Of a DNA stretch of 36,564 nt, positions 1-9,380 are shown piece after piece (position 1 is the stretch's first letter; every line of letters begins with the position of its first letter). The DNA is from Actinomycetota bacterium (GTDB lineage Bacteria > Actinomycetota > Actinomycetes > Nanopelagicales > Nanopelagicaceae), in contig VGAF01000003.1 in assembly GCA_016870855.1 (NCBI GenBank), forward strand, positions 1 through 36,564, written 5' to 3'. Position numbers and translations under genes: made by a program. The notes below the pieces were generated by a model that was given only the letters and a program-made list of their open reading frames with translations, did not search any database and was not told the DNA's origin.

Positions 1-427
1 CTTCCGCACCCGTTGCATCGCCACCAGCATGGAGAATTCGATTTCGTAAATGGCCACCTTCGCGAGTAAGTGCAATCTCACCGGTTTCTGATTTATCAAA
101 GACTGCGCCACGAGCGATTAACTTTCGTACCGCTTCTGGGCCTTCAGTTACCAATACTTTTACAGCTGGTAAATCACATAACCCAGCGCCAGCAACCAAG
201 GTGTCACGTTCATGATCTTCTGGTGAATCACCAGGGCCAAGAGCTGCAGCGATTCCACCTTGGGCCCATTTGGTAGAGCCTTCATCGACTTGGGCCTTAG
301 TTATCAGCATTACTGAGAGGTCATGAGAACGGATTTGCAGCGCAGTAGTTAGCCCCGCAACGCCAGAGCCGATTACAACAGCATCAGCAGATGCGCTCCA
401 ACCAGGTAGTGGTGCACGTAATCTCAT
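1..427 (-). CDS. nadB: L-aspartate oxidase, N-terminal part (runs off window start)
   Basis: Reverse-strand translation MRLRAPLPGWSASADAVVIGSGVAGLTTALQIRSHDLSVMLITKAQVDEGSTKWAQGGIAAALGPGDSPEDHERDTLVAGAGLCD...; FAD-binding GSGVAGL and KWAQGGIAA motifs; ATGA overlap with panC stop. Confidence 0.9.
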   Translation of the reverse strand, partial: MRLRAPLPGWSASADAVVIGSGVAGLTTALQIRSHDLSVMLITKAQVDEGSTKWAQGGIAAALGPGDSPEDHERDTLVAGAGLCDLPAVKVLVTEGPEAVRKLIARGAVFDKSETGEIALTREGGHLRNRILHAGGDATGAE

Positions 428-1233
428 AGCTTCACCAAGCTCCGCGACATCGCCGCGTTATCTATCAAGCGCACCCCATCTACCCAACCGGCAATGAGTG
501 CCCGTGGTCTTACCGTGCTCTCCGTCGCTAACTCGAAACTCTCTTCATCGATGATTACCGCATAATCCAATTTGAACTTTGGTTCATTCTCCAACCTTGC
601 CAATTCCAACTTCATATCAGATATTGACTCTTTTGTTGAAGCCGCCCGAAGCGCTTTTGAAATTGATTGCGCGGTCAGCACTCCTTCTTGGCTAAGTCGA
701 ACATTTCGAGATGAGAGTGCGAGCCCAGAGGCTTCGCGAATAGTGGGGGCGGCGATAATTTCAATTTCCGGATGGAGTTGCGCAGCCATTCGCTTGATAA
801 GAAAAAGTTGTTGAAAGTCTTTTTCCCCAAAGATTGCATACTTTGGTCTAACTAATTCAAAGAGTCTATTTACTACAGTCAATACGCCATCAAAATGTCC
901 CGCTCTACTTGCGCCCTCAAAGCGTCTACCTAACTCCCCAGCGCTTAATTTCATCTCAGTTCCGGGATATAAATCACCAACTTCAGGTCGCCAAAGAATT
1001 GTTGCGCCGGCTTCCTGTGCAAGTCGCTCATCGATTTCTGGAGTCTTGGGGTATTTAGCGAGATCATCCTTATCTTCGAATTGCAGTGAATTTACAAAGA
1101 CCGATACAACTACTTCATCGCAATATTCGCGGGCAATCTTGATAAGGGATTGGTGGCCAGCATGAAGCGCGCCCATAGTCGGCACAAATGCGCATGGGCG
1201 ATCGAGCGCCTTGAGGCTTTGCGCTACTTTCAT
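424..1233 (-). CDS. panC: pantothenate synthetase
   Basis: PTMGALHAGH, FGEKDFQQL and SSRNVRLS motifs. Confidence 0.95.
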   Translation of the reverse strand: MKVAQSLKALDRPCAFVPTMGALHAGHQSLIKIAREYCDEVVVSVFVNSLQFEDKDDLAKYPKTPEIDERLAQEAGATILWRPEVGDLYPGTEMKLSAGELGRRFEGASRAGHFDGVLTVVNRLFELVRPKYAIFGEKDFQQLFLIKRMAAQLHPEIEIIAAPTIREASGLALSSRNVRLSQEGVLTAQSISKALRAASTKESISDMKLELARLENEPKFKLDYAVIIDEESFELATESTVRPRALIAGWVDGVRLIDNAAMSRSLVKL

Positions 1234-1281
1234 TTCTAGCTCCAGTCCGCTTGGGGTACCAGGCTCGTAAAGTCTACTTTC

Positions 1282-1731
1282 TTAAGTTAGAGCGGCCAAA
1301 AGTTCGCTTATTGGGCCTCTTCCGGGGAGGTGCGCGGATGGCTCAATCTCAAGCCAGGGCTCTAAAACAAAGCGTCTTTCGTGGGCCCGTGGGTGGGGCA
1401 AGGTGAGTGAGCCACTTTCCATAAAGAGTCCACCAAGATCAATAATGTCGATATCAATAAGGCGTGCTGCGTTTTGGAAGGAGCGAGTTCTACCAAGGAC
1501 ATTTTCAACTTCAAGGAGCGAGTTCATTAGATCCAGCGGTTTGTAATCTGTTTCGCCGATTAGCACCGCGTTTATGTAATTCGGTTGGGTATCCGGAACA
1601 CCAAAGGGCGCAGTTTCATAGAGTGATGAAACTACTTTTACATTTAAAAGTTTTCTAATTTCATCAATCGCTCTAGTTACTTGGGAGCGGGGCTCACCAA
1701 GATTTGCACCGAGAGCGATTACTGCTTTCAT
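1282..1731 (-). CDS. folK: 2-amino-4-hydroxy-6-hydroxymethyldihydropteridine diphosphokinase
   Basis: ALGANLGEP, LLEVENVLGR and LPHPRAHERRFVLEPW motifs; folate operon context. Confidence 0.95.
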   Translation of the reverse strand: MKAVIALGANLGEPRSQVTRAIDEIRKLLNVKVVSSLYETAPFGVPDTQPNYINAVLIGETDYKPLDLMNSLLEVENVLGRTRSFQNAARLIDIDIIDLGGLFMESGSLTLPHPRAHERRFVLEPWLEIEPSAHLPGRGPISELLAALT

Positions 1732-2090
1732 CGCTTCTTCTTGAGGGTTACCGAGACATCATCAAAGGGAACCGAAATCGGCGCTTTTGGTTTATGAACC
1801 GTAACTTTAACCTCTTCAATCAGATTAAAGGAGTGCAGCACTCGAATTGCAATTCGATCCGCGAGAGCTTCGATTAAATTTAAGGAAGGACCCTTAATCA
1901 CCTCAACTACTAACTTGGCGACCGCGTCATAATCAACGGTTTCGCTCAAGTCATCTTCTTCGGCCGCTTTCTCTAAATCAAGTTCTAATTCAATATCAAC
2001 TATGAATGGTTGTGGAGTTAGCTTCTCTTGCTCAAGAACTCCATGCGTTCCATCGGCCTTAATGCCGGAAATCCTTATCTTCTCGCTCAT
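1728..2090 (-). CDS. folB: dihydroneopterin aldolase
   Basis: GIKADGTHGVLEQEK, ETVDYDAVAK and LIEALADRIA motifs; overlaps folK. Confidence 0.93.
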   Translation of the reverse strand: MSEKIRISGIKADGTHGVLEQEKLTPQPFIVDIELELDLEKAAEEDDLSETVDYDAVAKLVVEVIKGPSLNLIEALADRIAIRVLHSFNLIEEVKVTVHKPKAPISVPFDDVSVTLKKKR

Positions 2091-2100
2091 ATTTAGGAGT

Positions 2101-2898
2101 CTATCTTTTACCTAAGGCGTTGATTGTGGCGATTACGTCACGATGTGGCTTTACTGAGTGAGTACGGACAGCCCACACTCCCTGCTTTGCCATCGCAGCG
2201 GTAATCGCAAGCGTGGCTGCCTCACGCTCATCAGGATCTGTGCTCCCGGTTAATTCGCCTAAGAAGCGCTTCCGTGAGGCTCCGATGAGGATGGGATAGC
2301 CCAATAATGAAAGCCGATCAAGGTTTTTGAGCAGCTCCCAATTATGTTCCGCGGTCTTGGAGAATCCGATACCGGGATCGATGATGATCTGGTCTGGGTC
2401 TACGCCGGCTTCAATAGCGTAATTAATTCGCTCCTCTAGTTCTTCCTTTACTTCCTTAACAACATCTTTATAGGTGGCGAGCTCTTGCATAGTTTTGGAA
2501 TGTCCGCGCCAATGCATCATTACATATTGAAGCTGAGGGTGTTTTGCGATGAGCGGGTACATTTCTTTATCGGCTAGCCCACCCGATACATCATTCACAT
2601 ACTTCACTCCGAGCTTTATTGCATTCGCCGCAATTGAACTTCTAGTTGTATCAATCGAAACTTCAGTTCCGAGTGGAATTACTTGTTCAAGTACCAGAAG
2701 AACTCGTTCCTCTTCTTCCGCTTCGGTAATCCGCTCTGAACCTGGTTTAGTGGATTCACCGCCGATATCGATTATGTCAACGCCCTCTTCAATCATTGCT
2801 TTGGCACGACTTACGGCCGATTCGGTTGTGAAATGTTTTCCACCATCAGCAAATGAATCTGGGGTGACGTTGAGGATTCCCATCACCAGAGTGCGCAT
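2101..2898 (-). CDS. folP: dihydropteroate synthase
   Basis: MGILNVTPDSFADGG, DIIDIGGESTKPGS and GASRKRFLGEL motifs. Confidence 0.96.
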   Translation of the reverse strand: MRTLVMGILNVTPDSFADGGKHFTTESAVSRAKAMIEEGVDIIDIGGESTKPGSERITEAEEEERVLLVLEQVIPLGTEVSIDTTRSSIAANAIKLGVKYVNDVSGGLADKEMYPLIAKHPQLQYVMMHWRGHSKTMQELATYKDVVKEVKEELEERINYAIEAGVDPDQIIIDPGIGFSKTAEHNWELLKNLDRLSLLGYPILIGASRKRFLGELTGSTDPDEREAATLAITAAMAKQGVWAVRTHSVKPHRDVIATINALGKR

Positions 2899-2900
2899 AA

Positions 2901-3473
2901 CTACTTTCCAGTTATTAGTGACATCGCTTCAGCACGAGTTGCTGGATCACGGAGCATGCCACGTACAGCGCTTGTGACAGTACGTGCTTGTGGCTTCCTG
3001 ACCCCGCGCATCGACATACATAGATGCTCGCAATCGATAATGACAATCACGCCGCCTGGTTCAAGATGTTTAACAAGAGCATCTGCGATCTGGGTGGTAA
3101 GTCGTTCTTGAACTTGGGGGCGACGAGCGTAGAGATCAACGAGTCTGGCTAATTTTGAAAGCCCAGTTACTTTTCCACTTGCTCCGGGGATGTAGCCGAT
3201 GTGGGCTACGCCGTGAAATGGGGTTAGGTGGTGCTCACAGTGCGAAAAAACCTCTATATCTTTGACGATTACCAGCTCTTCATGGCCGAGATCAAAAGAT
3301 TTATTGAAGATCTCCTTTGGATCTTGAAAGAGGCCTTGAAAGTTCTCCTTCATCGCCCGGGCAACACGCCCCGGAGTTTCCTTTAAACCTTCGCGCTCAG
3401 GGTCCTCACCGATTCCAATTAATAGTTCCCGAATAGCGCGCTCGACGCGCTCTTCATCAAAATTACTGCTCAT
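2901..3473 (-). CDS. folE: GTP cyclohydrolase I (start trimmed from the ORF-track 3611 to the ATG at 3473)
   Basis: [35 protein letters not shown] motifs; ATG lies inside the ftsH 3' end (11 nt overlap). Confidence 0.95.
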   Translation of the reverse strand: MSSNFDEERVERAIRELLIGIGEDPEREGLKETPGRVARAMKENFQGLFQDPKEIFNKSFDLGHEELVIVKDIEVFSHCEHHLTPFHGVAHIGYIPGASGKVTGLSKLARLVDLYARRPQVQERLTTQIADALVKHLEPGGVIVIIDCEHLCMSMRGVRKPQARTVTSAVRGMLRDPATRAEAMSLITGK

Positions 3474-5511
3474 TATTAGGAGCTGATTTCTTCTTACGTT
3501 TTGGTTTCTCTTCGGATACTTCCGGACGCTTCTTAATTTCAACCGGTGGAATCTTTGAAGGGACGCGATCAGCCGAGCCGGTCCAAGCTGGTCGCTTTGG
3601 TCTAGCGGCAACGCGTTTAAAGATTACTTCAATCTCTTCTTTATGAAGCGTCTCTCTCTCCATCAACTCTTCTACAAGTGAGTCAAGGATGGAACGGTTC
3701 TCAACGAGAATTTCATAAGCTTCTTGATGAGCGCCTTCAATCAAATTTCTAATCTCTTGATCTACGGCGCTTGCAATATCTTCGGAGTAATCGCGTTGAT
3801 GTCCGTAGTCGCGTCCTAGGAATGGAGCGGAATCACTTGTACCAAATTTGATTGCACCTAATTTCTCAGTCATTCCATATTGAGTAACCATGGCACGGGC
3901 AAGGGCGGTTGCTTTCTCAATATCGTTAGAAGCGCCGGTGGTTGGATCGTGGAAGACGAGTTCTTCCGCAGCGCGACCACCCATTGTGTAAGCGAGTTGA
4001 TCAAGCATCTGATTACGAGTAGTTGAATATTTATCTTCATCTGGAAGAACCATGGTGTAACCAAGCGCATGTCCGCGCGGCATGATCGTAATTTTGTGTA
4101 CCGGATCGGTATGTGGAAGCGCATGCGCAACAAGTGCATGGCCACCTTCGTGATAGGCGGTAACGCGACGCTCTTCCTCGCTCATAAGCCTTGATTTACG
4201 CTGGGGGCCGGCCATTACGCGATCAATTGCTTCATCGACATCATCGCGGGAGATAACTTTTCGATTCTCTCTAGCGGTTAGGAGAGCAGCTTCATTTAGA
4301 ACGTTGGCGAGATCAGCGCCGGTAAATCCTGGGGTACGACGTGCGATTGCAAGAAGGTCGATATCTTTCTCAAGCGGTTTACCTTTTGCATGGACCTTCA
4401 TTATCGCTTCGCGACCCTTTACATCTGGACGATCAATTCCAATCTGGCGATCGAAGCGACCGGGACGTAGTAGCGCTGGATCAAGAATGTCAGGGCGGTT
4501 TGTGGCAGCAATGAGAATTACTTGGTCATGTGGTTCAAAGCCATCCATCTCAACAAGTAATTGATTGAGGGTCTGTTCGCGCTCATCATGTCCACCGCCA
4601 AGTCCGGCGCCACGATGGCGACCGACGGCATCGATCTCATCGACGAAGATGATTGAGGGTGAATTCTCTTTAGCTTGTTTAAAGAGATCTCTTACGCGCG
4701 CCGCACCAACGCCCACGAACATTTCCACGAAGTCCGATCCAGAGATTGAGTAGAAAGGAACTTTTGCTTCACCGGCAACAGCTCGTGCAAGGAGAGTCTT
4801 ACCGGTTCCTGGAGGGCCAAAGAGCAGTACGCCCTTTGGAATCTTTGCTCCGATTTCTTGGTACTTCTTTGGTGAGGCGAGGAAATCTTTAATCTCACGG
4901 AACTCTTCGATTGCTTCATCGGCTCCAGCAACATCAGCAAAAGTAACTTGTGGAACTTCATTGGAGTGAAGTTTGGCGCGCGAGCGACCGAAGGAAAATA
5001 CTCGCGACCCACCTTGGGATTGACTGAGGAAGAAGAGCAATAAGAAGAAGAGAAGAAGGATCGGTCCTAGTGTGAAGAGAATCGAAACAAAGATATTGGT
5101 CCGTGGGACTGTTACATCCCAATCCTTTGGAGGTGGGTTTGCGCTAAGTAAATCAACCAAAATTGGCTCTTGGCCGGTTACATAAGAAGCCTCGACCTGG
5201 GTGGCGCCTTCGACTGCGATGCCGGGCTTAAGGATTAGTCGGATGACTTGCTCGCGATCGACGATAGTTGCGGCTTCAACATCGCCACGGGTGATTGCGG
5301 CCATCGCTTCGGAGGTATTTACCTTTGTAAATTGATTTCCACTTGAAGAGATCTGGCCGAAGATTGTGACTGCAGCAATCGCAACGAGAATCCAGAAGAG
5401 CGGACGGCGCGTTAACCGTACCGGGGGCTTAGCGCCCGGTTTTTTGGATTGGCGATTAGGAAGCTTGGGCTTCTTAATCTTTAAATTACTGTTCTTCTTT
5501 TCGTTAGCCAT
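3463..5511 (-). CDS. ftsH: ATP-dependent zinc metalloprotease FtsH
   Basis: Walker [12 protein letters not shown] region [20 protein letters not shown], zinc motif HEGGH, N-terminal TM segments. Confidence 0.97.
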   Translation of the reverse strand: MANEKKNSNLKIKKPKLPNRQSKKPGAKPPVRLTRRPLFWILVAIAAVTIFGQISSSGNQFTKVNTSEAMAAITRGDVEAATIVDREQVIRLILKPGIAVEGATQVEASYVTGQEPILVDLLSANPPPKDWDVTVPRTNIFVSILFTLGPILLLFFLLLFFLSQSQGGSRVFSFGRSRAKLHSNEVPQVTFADVAGADEAIEEFREIKDFLASPKKYQEIGAKIPKGVLLFGPPGTGKTLLARAVAGEAKVPFYSISGSDFVEMFVGVGAARVRDLFKQAKENSPSIIFVDEIDAVGRHRGAGLGGGHDEREQTLNQLLVEMDGFEPHDQVILIAATNRPDILDPALLRPGRFDRQIGIDRPDVKGREAIMKVHAKGKPLEKDIDLLAIARRTPGFTGADLANVLNEAALLTARENRKVISRDDVDEAIDRVMAGPQRKSRLMSEEERRVTAYHEGGHALVAHALPHTDPVHKITIMPRGHALGYTMVLPDEDKYSTTRNQMLDQLAYTMGGRAAEELVFHDPTTGASNDIEKATALARAMVTQYGMTEKLGAIKFGTSDSAPFLGRDYGHQRDYSEDIASAVDQEIRNLIEGAHQEAYEILVENRSILDSLVEELMERETLHKEEIEVIFKRVAARPKRPAWTGSADRVPSKIPPVEIKKRPEVSEEKPKRKKKSAPNNEQ

Positions 5512-5513
5512 AT

Positions 5514-6065
5514 TTACTCGTACATATGCTTTGCCAGGACTGCGATAAAGGGAAGGTTGCGATACTTCTCATTGAAATCTAAGCCATAACCAATAACGAA
5601 ATCTTTTGGAATATCAAAGCCAACATAGCGGATATCAACCTTTACCATCGCCGCATCCGGTTTTCTCAAGACCGTCATAATTTCAACAGAGCCAGCGCCG
5701 CGGGACTTAAGGTTTTGAGATAACCAGTCAAGAGTTAATCCGGTATCAACGATATCTTCGATGATTACAACATTGCGTCCGGTGATGTCGCGATCTAAAT
5801 CTTTAAGGATTCTTACTACGCCGGATGATTTTGTTCCTGATCCATAAGAAGAGACCGCCATCCAATCAATCTCAACATGGCGGTTGATGTGGCGAGTTAA
5901 ATCAGCCATCACCATGACCGCGCCTTTAAGTACGCCGATAAGAAGTAGATCTTGATCCTTGTAATCGTTCTCAATCTGGCGGGCAATCTCCTTCAAGCGA
6001 TTCTGGAGTTGCTCTTCGTTAACGATTACCTTCTCGATATCGCTCTGTACCGATGCGAGATCCAC
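5514..6065 (-). CDS. hpt: hypoxanthine phosphoribosyltransferase
   Basis: PRPP motif VVIIEDIVDTGLTL; LLIGVLKGAVMVMADL; GTG start; adjacent to tilS and ftsH. Confidence 0.93.
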   Translation of the reverse strand: MDLASVQSDIEKVIVNEEQLQNRLKEIARQIENDYKDQDLLLIGVLKGAVMVMADLTRHINRHVEIDWMAVSSYGSGTKSSGVVRILKDLDRDITGRNVVIIEDIVDTGLTLDWLSQNLKSRGAGSVEIMTVLRKPDAAMVKVDIRYVGFDIPKDFVIGYGLDFNEKYRNLPFIAVLAKHMYE

Positions 6066-6098
6066 TTGGCACCTTTCTCGAGGCGTTAAATCAGGGCT

Positions 6099-7073
6099 TT
6101 AAGAGAGCGAAAGTCTGCCCGAAATCCGCGCCACGGTCACACTGCCTGGTAGCGATACCGCTCCTTGCCCCTTCCAGGCTGTGACTAGAGCCTCAACCGG
6201 CTCAAGATGTTCAGCAGAAAGTGAGCCGGATGGGGCGCCAGCGAGATAGATAGCTTTTCGAATCACCCTTGAGCGGATCGCTCGAGGCAGGCTAGCGAGG
6301 GTCTCGATATCTATTTCGATTGGATCCATCTCGATAAGATCCATCTCATCTAACACTTCCTCGGCCCATTGATCTAGCGCATCAGCATCATCGCGGAGAA
6401 TTTTTGCGGAGCGAGTTAGCGCATCTGCGATTCCGGGGCCAATCTCAGCTTCCATTAACGGAAGTACTTTCTCGCGCACTCTTACTCGAGCATATTCCAT
6501 CGATTGATTATGTGGATCGTTCCAATATTTAATTCCAACTTCTTTACATGCCGCTTCGGTCTGGCTTCTAGTAACAGAGAGAAGTGGGCGGCGGTACTTA
6601 TCAATTCGCTCAGCCATTCCGGAAAGTGATCTTGTTCCGGAACCGCGGGCAAGTCCAAGTAGAACGGTTTCAGCTTGATCATCCTTTGTGTGGCCTAAGA
6701 AGACGGCGACAGCGCTTGTGCTTTCGGCAATCTCATTTAGAGCGGCATATCGAGCTCGCCGAGCTGATGCTTCAATTCCATCAGTTACTTCAACTTTGAT
6801 CCGTTTGATTTCGATATTTGTATATCCCGCTTTTGCTAACTCTGCTTTGGTATTCATCGCAACATCTGCGCTATTTGGTTGTAGCGCGTGATCGATGATG
6901 ACTGCAATTGGGCGAATCGCCTTATCTTTCACCTCCGCAAGTAATCCTGCTGCTAAGGCCGAAGAGTCCGCGCCACCACTAACTGCAACAAGGACGGTAT
7001 CGCCAGCGTTTAAGTCGCTTAACTCAGCCCGTACCGCAAGGCGGATTTGATAGAGCGGAGTTACTTCTGCCAT
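6099..7073 (-). CDS. tilS: tRNA(Ile)-lysidine synthase
   Basis: PP-loop VAVSGGADSSAL; GHTKDDQAETVLLGLARGSG. Confidence 0.93.
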   Translation of the reverse strand: MAEVTPLYQIRLAVRAELSDLNAGDTVLVAVSGGADSSALAAGLLAEVKDKAIRPIAVIIDHALQPNSADVAMNTKAELAKAGYTNIEIKRIKVEVTDGIEASARRARYAALNEIAESTSAVAVFLGHTKDDQAETVLLGLARGSGTRSLSGMAERIDKYRRPLLSVTRSQTEAACKEVGIKYWNDPHNQSMEYARVRVREKVLPLMEAEIGPGIADALTRSAKILRDDADALDQWAEEVLDEMDLIEMDPIEIDIETLASLPRAIRSRVIRKAIYLAGAPSGSLSAEHLEPVEALVTAWKGQGAVSLPGSVTVARISGRLSLS

Positions 7074-7094
7074 AAGGCGTAAGCGTAGTTACTG

Positions 7095-8303
7095 CTAGAC
7101 CCGGCCTCCATACGGCATCAATCCCTTGATGCTGTAGATATTGGAGAAGAGCAGGCCTTTACCTTTTGAATTCGCCTCCCACATCATCCCGTTTCCGGCA
7201 TAAATCGTGATGTGGTGGATTGTGTTCACAGTTCCCTTATATGAATAGAAGAGAAGATCTCCGGGCACAAGATCCTTGATGGGAACGTGTTTTGTATAAG
7301 AGAAATAGAGCGAAGAGTTAAGGCGATCCCAATTCGGCCAACTTAAACCGGCGGCGCGGTATGCGGCATAAACAAGTCCAGAGCAATCAAAGGCATTTGG
7401 GCCCTCATCTCCCCAGATGTATGGCTTGCGAGCGAGGACTTGCTTCTTTGCAAATGCCACAGCTTCAGCTCTCATTTCCGGAGTTGAGCGTGAGGTGGAG
7501 CGACCTTTGAAACCAATGTCGGGCCAGATTTTCGTGTAGATAGCGGTGCCTTGAGCGATAGTTGCATTCGCTTCTTCCAAGAGCGCTAGTTGGCGCTGTT
7601 GCTCAAGAGTTACACGTTTTGCACGTGCAGCATTCAATTCTTTTAGAACCTGATCTTGAATCTTTTGGAGTCGATCAACTTCTTTCTGTTGAGCATCGCG
7701 GGCGGCATCGGCTTCGGCTTTTGCTGCAGCTACTTTTGCGGTCGCAACACGTTGCCGCTCTTCGGCAGCATCGGCGAGCTTCTTTGCTTCGCGCGCAGCA
7801 TCTTCAGCAGCCTTAAATCTAAAGAGCGCTTGAGTGTTCTGTTCTCCGAGTGAATCTAATGTAGATAGCCGATCCATTAAATCTTGCGGGCCATCAGAGT
7901 GAAGTAGTGAATCAAAGTCAGTGAAACCACCGCCCATTATGTAAGCATTGGTGGCGAGGCGTCCGATTGCATCATGCGCTGCTTTTACTTGTTTCAAAGC
8001 TTCTTGATAAGCCGCGGCGGCGGCATCGGCTTCACTAGTTGCGCGAGCTAACTCAGCGCGCGCTGCTTCATAGCGAACTCGAGCGGTATTTGCGACAGCA
8101 ATTAATTGGCGAAGGGTGAGGTTTGCTTTTGCTAAACGCGCTGCTGCGGCATCGGCTGCTTTCTTAGCTTCTGCTTCCAACTTCTTTGCCGCTTCGATCT
8201 GGGCAATTGTTGGCTTCTTAGGATTTGCCAGCGCAGGCGTCGTCGAAAATAGAAGTAGCGATGCTATTGCGAGCGCTATCCGACGCTTAGAACTAAATCT
8301 CAC
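7095..8303 (-). CDS. secreted NlpC/P60-family peptidoglycan endopeptidase (RipA-like) with coiled-coil N-terminus
   Basis: Signal peptide, long Ala-rich coiled coil, C-terminal FDCSGLVYAAYRAAG ... GDLLFYS ... HHITIYAGNG; GTG start with AGGGAG 7 nt upstream. Confidence 0.9.
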   Translation of the reverse strand: MRFSSKRRIALAIASLLLFSTTPALANPKKPTIAQIEAAKKLEAEAKKAADAAAARLAKANLTLRQLIAVANTARVRYEAARAELARATSEADAAAAAYQEALKQVKAAHDAIGRLATNAYIMGGGFTDFDSLLHSDGPQDLMDRLSTLDSLGEQNTQALFRFKAAEDAAREAKKLADAAEERQRVATAKVAAAKAEADAARDAQQKEVDRLQKIQDQVLKELNAARAKRVTLEQQRQLALLEEANATIAQGTAIYTKIWPDIGFKGRSTSRSTPEMRAEAVAFAKKQVLARKPYIWGDEGPNAFDCSGLVYAAYRAAGLSWPNWDRLNSSLYFSYTKHVPIKDLVPGDLLFYSYKGTVNTIHHITIYAGNGMMWEANSKGKGLLFSNIYSIKGLMPYGGRV

Positions 8304-8389
8304 TAATTGGCTCCCTGGGGAAATGGGGGTCAGTTACTTGTGAAAAGGGTAAAGGGAGAGTTTCAAAAATCTCTGCATTTGGAATGTGA

Positions 8390-8466
8390 CCTTCCTGGCT
8401 AACCTTTCGGTAAGGGCCGCTAGGGGCCCCTTTCGCCAGGAAGGGACGTTTAGAGAAACCTAGCGG
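8390..8466 (-). ncRNA. candidate structured leader RNA upstream of the NlpC/P60 gene
   Basis: Minus strand CCTTCCTGGC ... GCCAGGAAGG (8390-8399/8435-8444) 10-bp perfect stem enclosing AAGGG(G)CC-CCTAGC-GGCCCTT and ACC-GAAA-GGT hairpins; CCGCTAGG/CCTAGCGG complement upstream (8459-8466 vs 8417-8424). Confidence 0.55.
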
Positions 8467-8514
8467 TCTTCAGTGAGTGATTCCTGAGAACTTCTACGGA
8501 GCGTTGAGCGGGAT

Positions 8515-9351
8515 TTAGAGAAATACTCCAACAACTAGCGCGATTGAGTAGAGGCTTAGGTAAGTGATGGAACCGTGGAAGATCGGGCCAGAATTCTTAT
8601 CTGGGTCGCGTAATTGGTAGGCAAATCCAATTCCAAGTATCGCCGTTACTACGTAGGTCCAGCTTGAAAGTCCGGCGGAGTAGAGCGTTAAGAATGAAGT
8701 GATGATCATGGCGATGGTGTGAAACCACATCTGCTGGGTTACTTTTCTTATTGGCGCAACCACAGGAAGCATCGGGATTCCGGCGGCTTCATAATCATCT
8801 TTGTACTTGATGGCAAGGGCCCAAAAGTGAGGTGGCGTCCAGAAGAAAATAACCATAAAGAACCAGAACGCCGTCCACGAAAGTGTTTCAGTCACCGCCG
8901 CCCAGCCGATAAGAACGGGTAAGCATCCAGCAATTCCGCCCCAAACTATGTTCTGAGAGGTACGGCGCTTTAGCTCAACGGTGTATCCAAAGACATAGAA
9001 AGCGATTGCGCTTACGGTCAAACCAGTCGCAAGTGGATTAGTAAATACCCAGAAAATCGCAAGTGAAATTGCGCTTATTACAAATGCAAAGGTAAGTGCT
9101 TGGGTTTCGGTCACTTGTTCATTGACAATCGGACGCTTTGAGGTTCGCTCCATCATCTTGTCGATATCACTTTCAATCACCATGTTAAATGCATTTGCCG
9201 CCCCGGCGGCAAGAGTTCCGCCGATAAGAGTTGCGAAAGTTATATCAAGTGGTGGAACTCCATTCGCAGCAAGGAAGAGAGCTGGCAGAGTTGTAACAAG
9301 TAAAAGCTCTACAACCCGTAATTTCATTAGGGCGATGTAGGGCGAAATCAT
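8515..9351 (-). CDS. ctaB: protoheme IX farnesyltransferase (heme O synthase)
   Basis: UbiA-family NMVIESDIDKMMERTSKRPI and WTPPHFWALAIKYKDDYEAAGIPMLPVV motifs; multiple TM segments. Confidence 0.94.
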   Translation of the reverse strand: MISPYIALMKLRVVELLLVTTLPALFLAANGVPPLDITFATLIGGTLAAGAANAFNMVIESDIDKMMERTSKRPIVNEQVTETQALTFAFVISAISLAIFWVFTNPLATGLTVSAIAFYVFGYTVELKRRTSQNIVWGGIAGCLPVLIGWAAVTETLSWTAFWFFMVIFFWTPPHFWALAIKYKDDYEAAGIPMLPVVAPIRKVTQQMWFHTIAMIITSFLTLYSAGLSSWTYVVTAILGIGFAYQLRDPDKNSGPIFHGSITYLSLYSIALVVGVFL

Positions 9352-9380
9352 GTGACGAGGTTACCGGGTAGATTGAGCGG
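9352..9380. promoter_or_regulatory. 29-bp divergent leaderless promoter region (ctaB / YVTN protein)
   Basis: Plus: TAGATT(9369-9374)-gagcgg-GTG(9381); minus: TAACCT(9363-9358)-CGTCAC-ATG(9351). Confidence 0.65.

Noticed and set aside
2549-2977. 142-aa plus-strand ORF antisense to folP
   Set aside because: Antisense shadow of a strongly conserved folP coding frame; low-complexity Ser/Pro-rich product, no motifs.
3870-5012. Additional ORFs in other frames of ftsH (e.g. 3870-4145, 4692-5012, 4304-4564)
   Set aside because: Overlap FtsH catalytic domains in alternative frames; compositional by-products.
8390-8444. c-di-AMP (ydaO/yuaA) riboswitch call for the NlpC leader
   Set aside because: Gene context fits, but I could not find the conserved core; a loosely similar GCTAACC string lies on the plus strand, the wrong orientation for the hydrolase. 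Left as an unclassified structured RNA.
8390-8444. Intrinsic terminator of ctaB
   Set aside because: Multi-branched architecture and no U-tract after the 3' arm on the minus strand.
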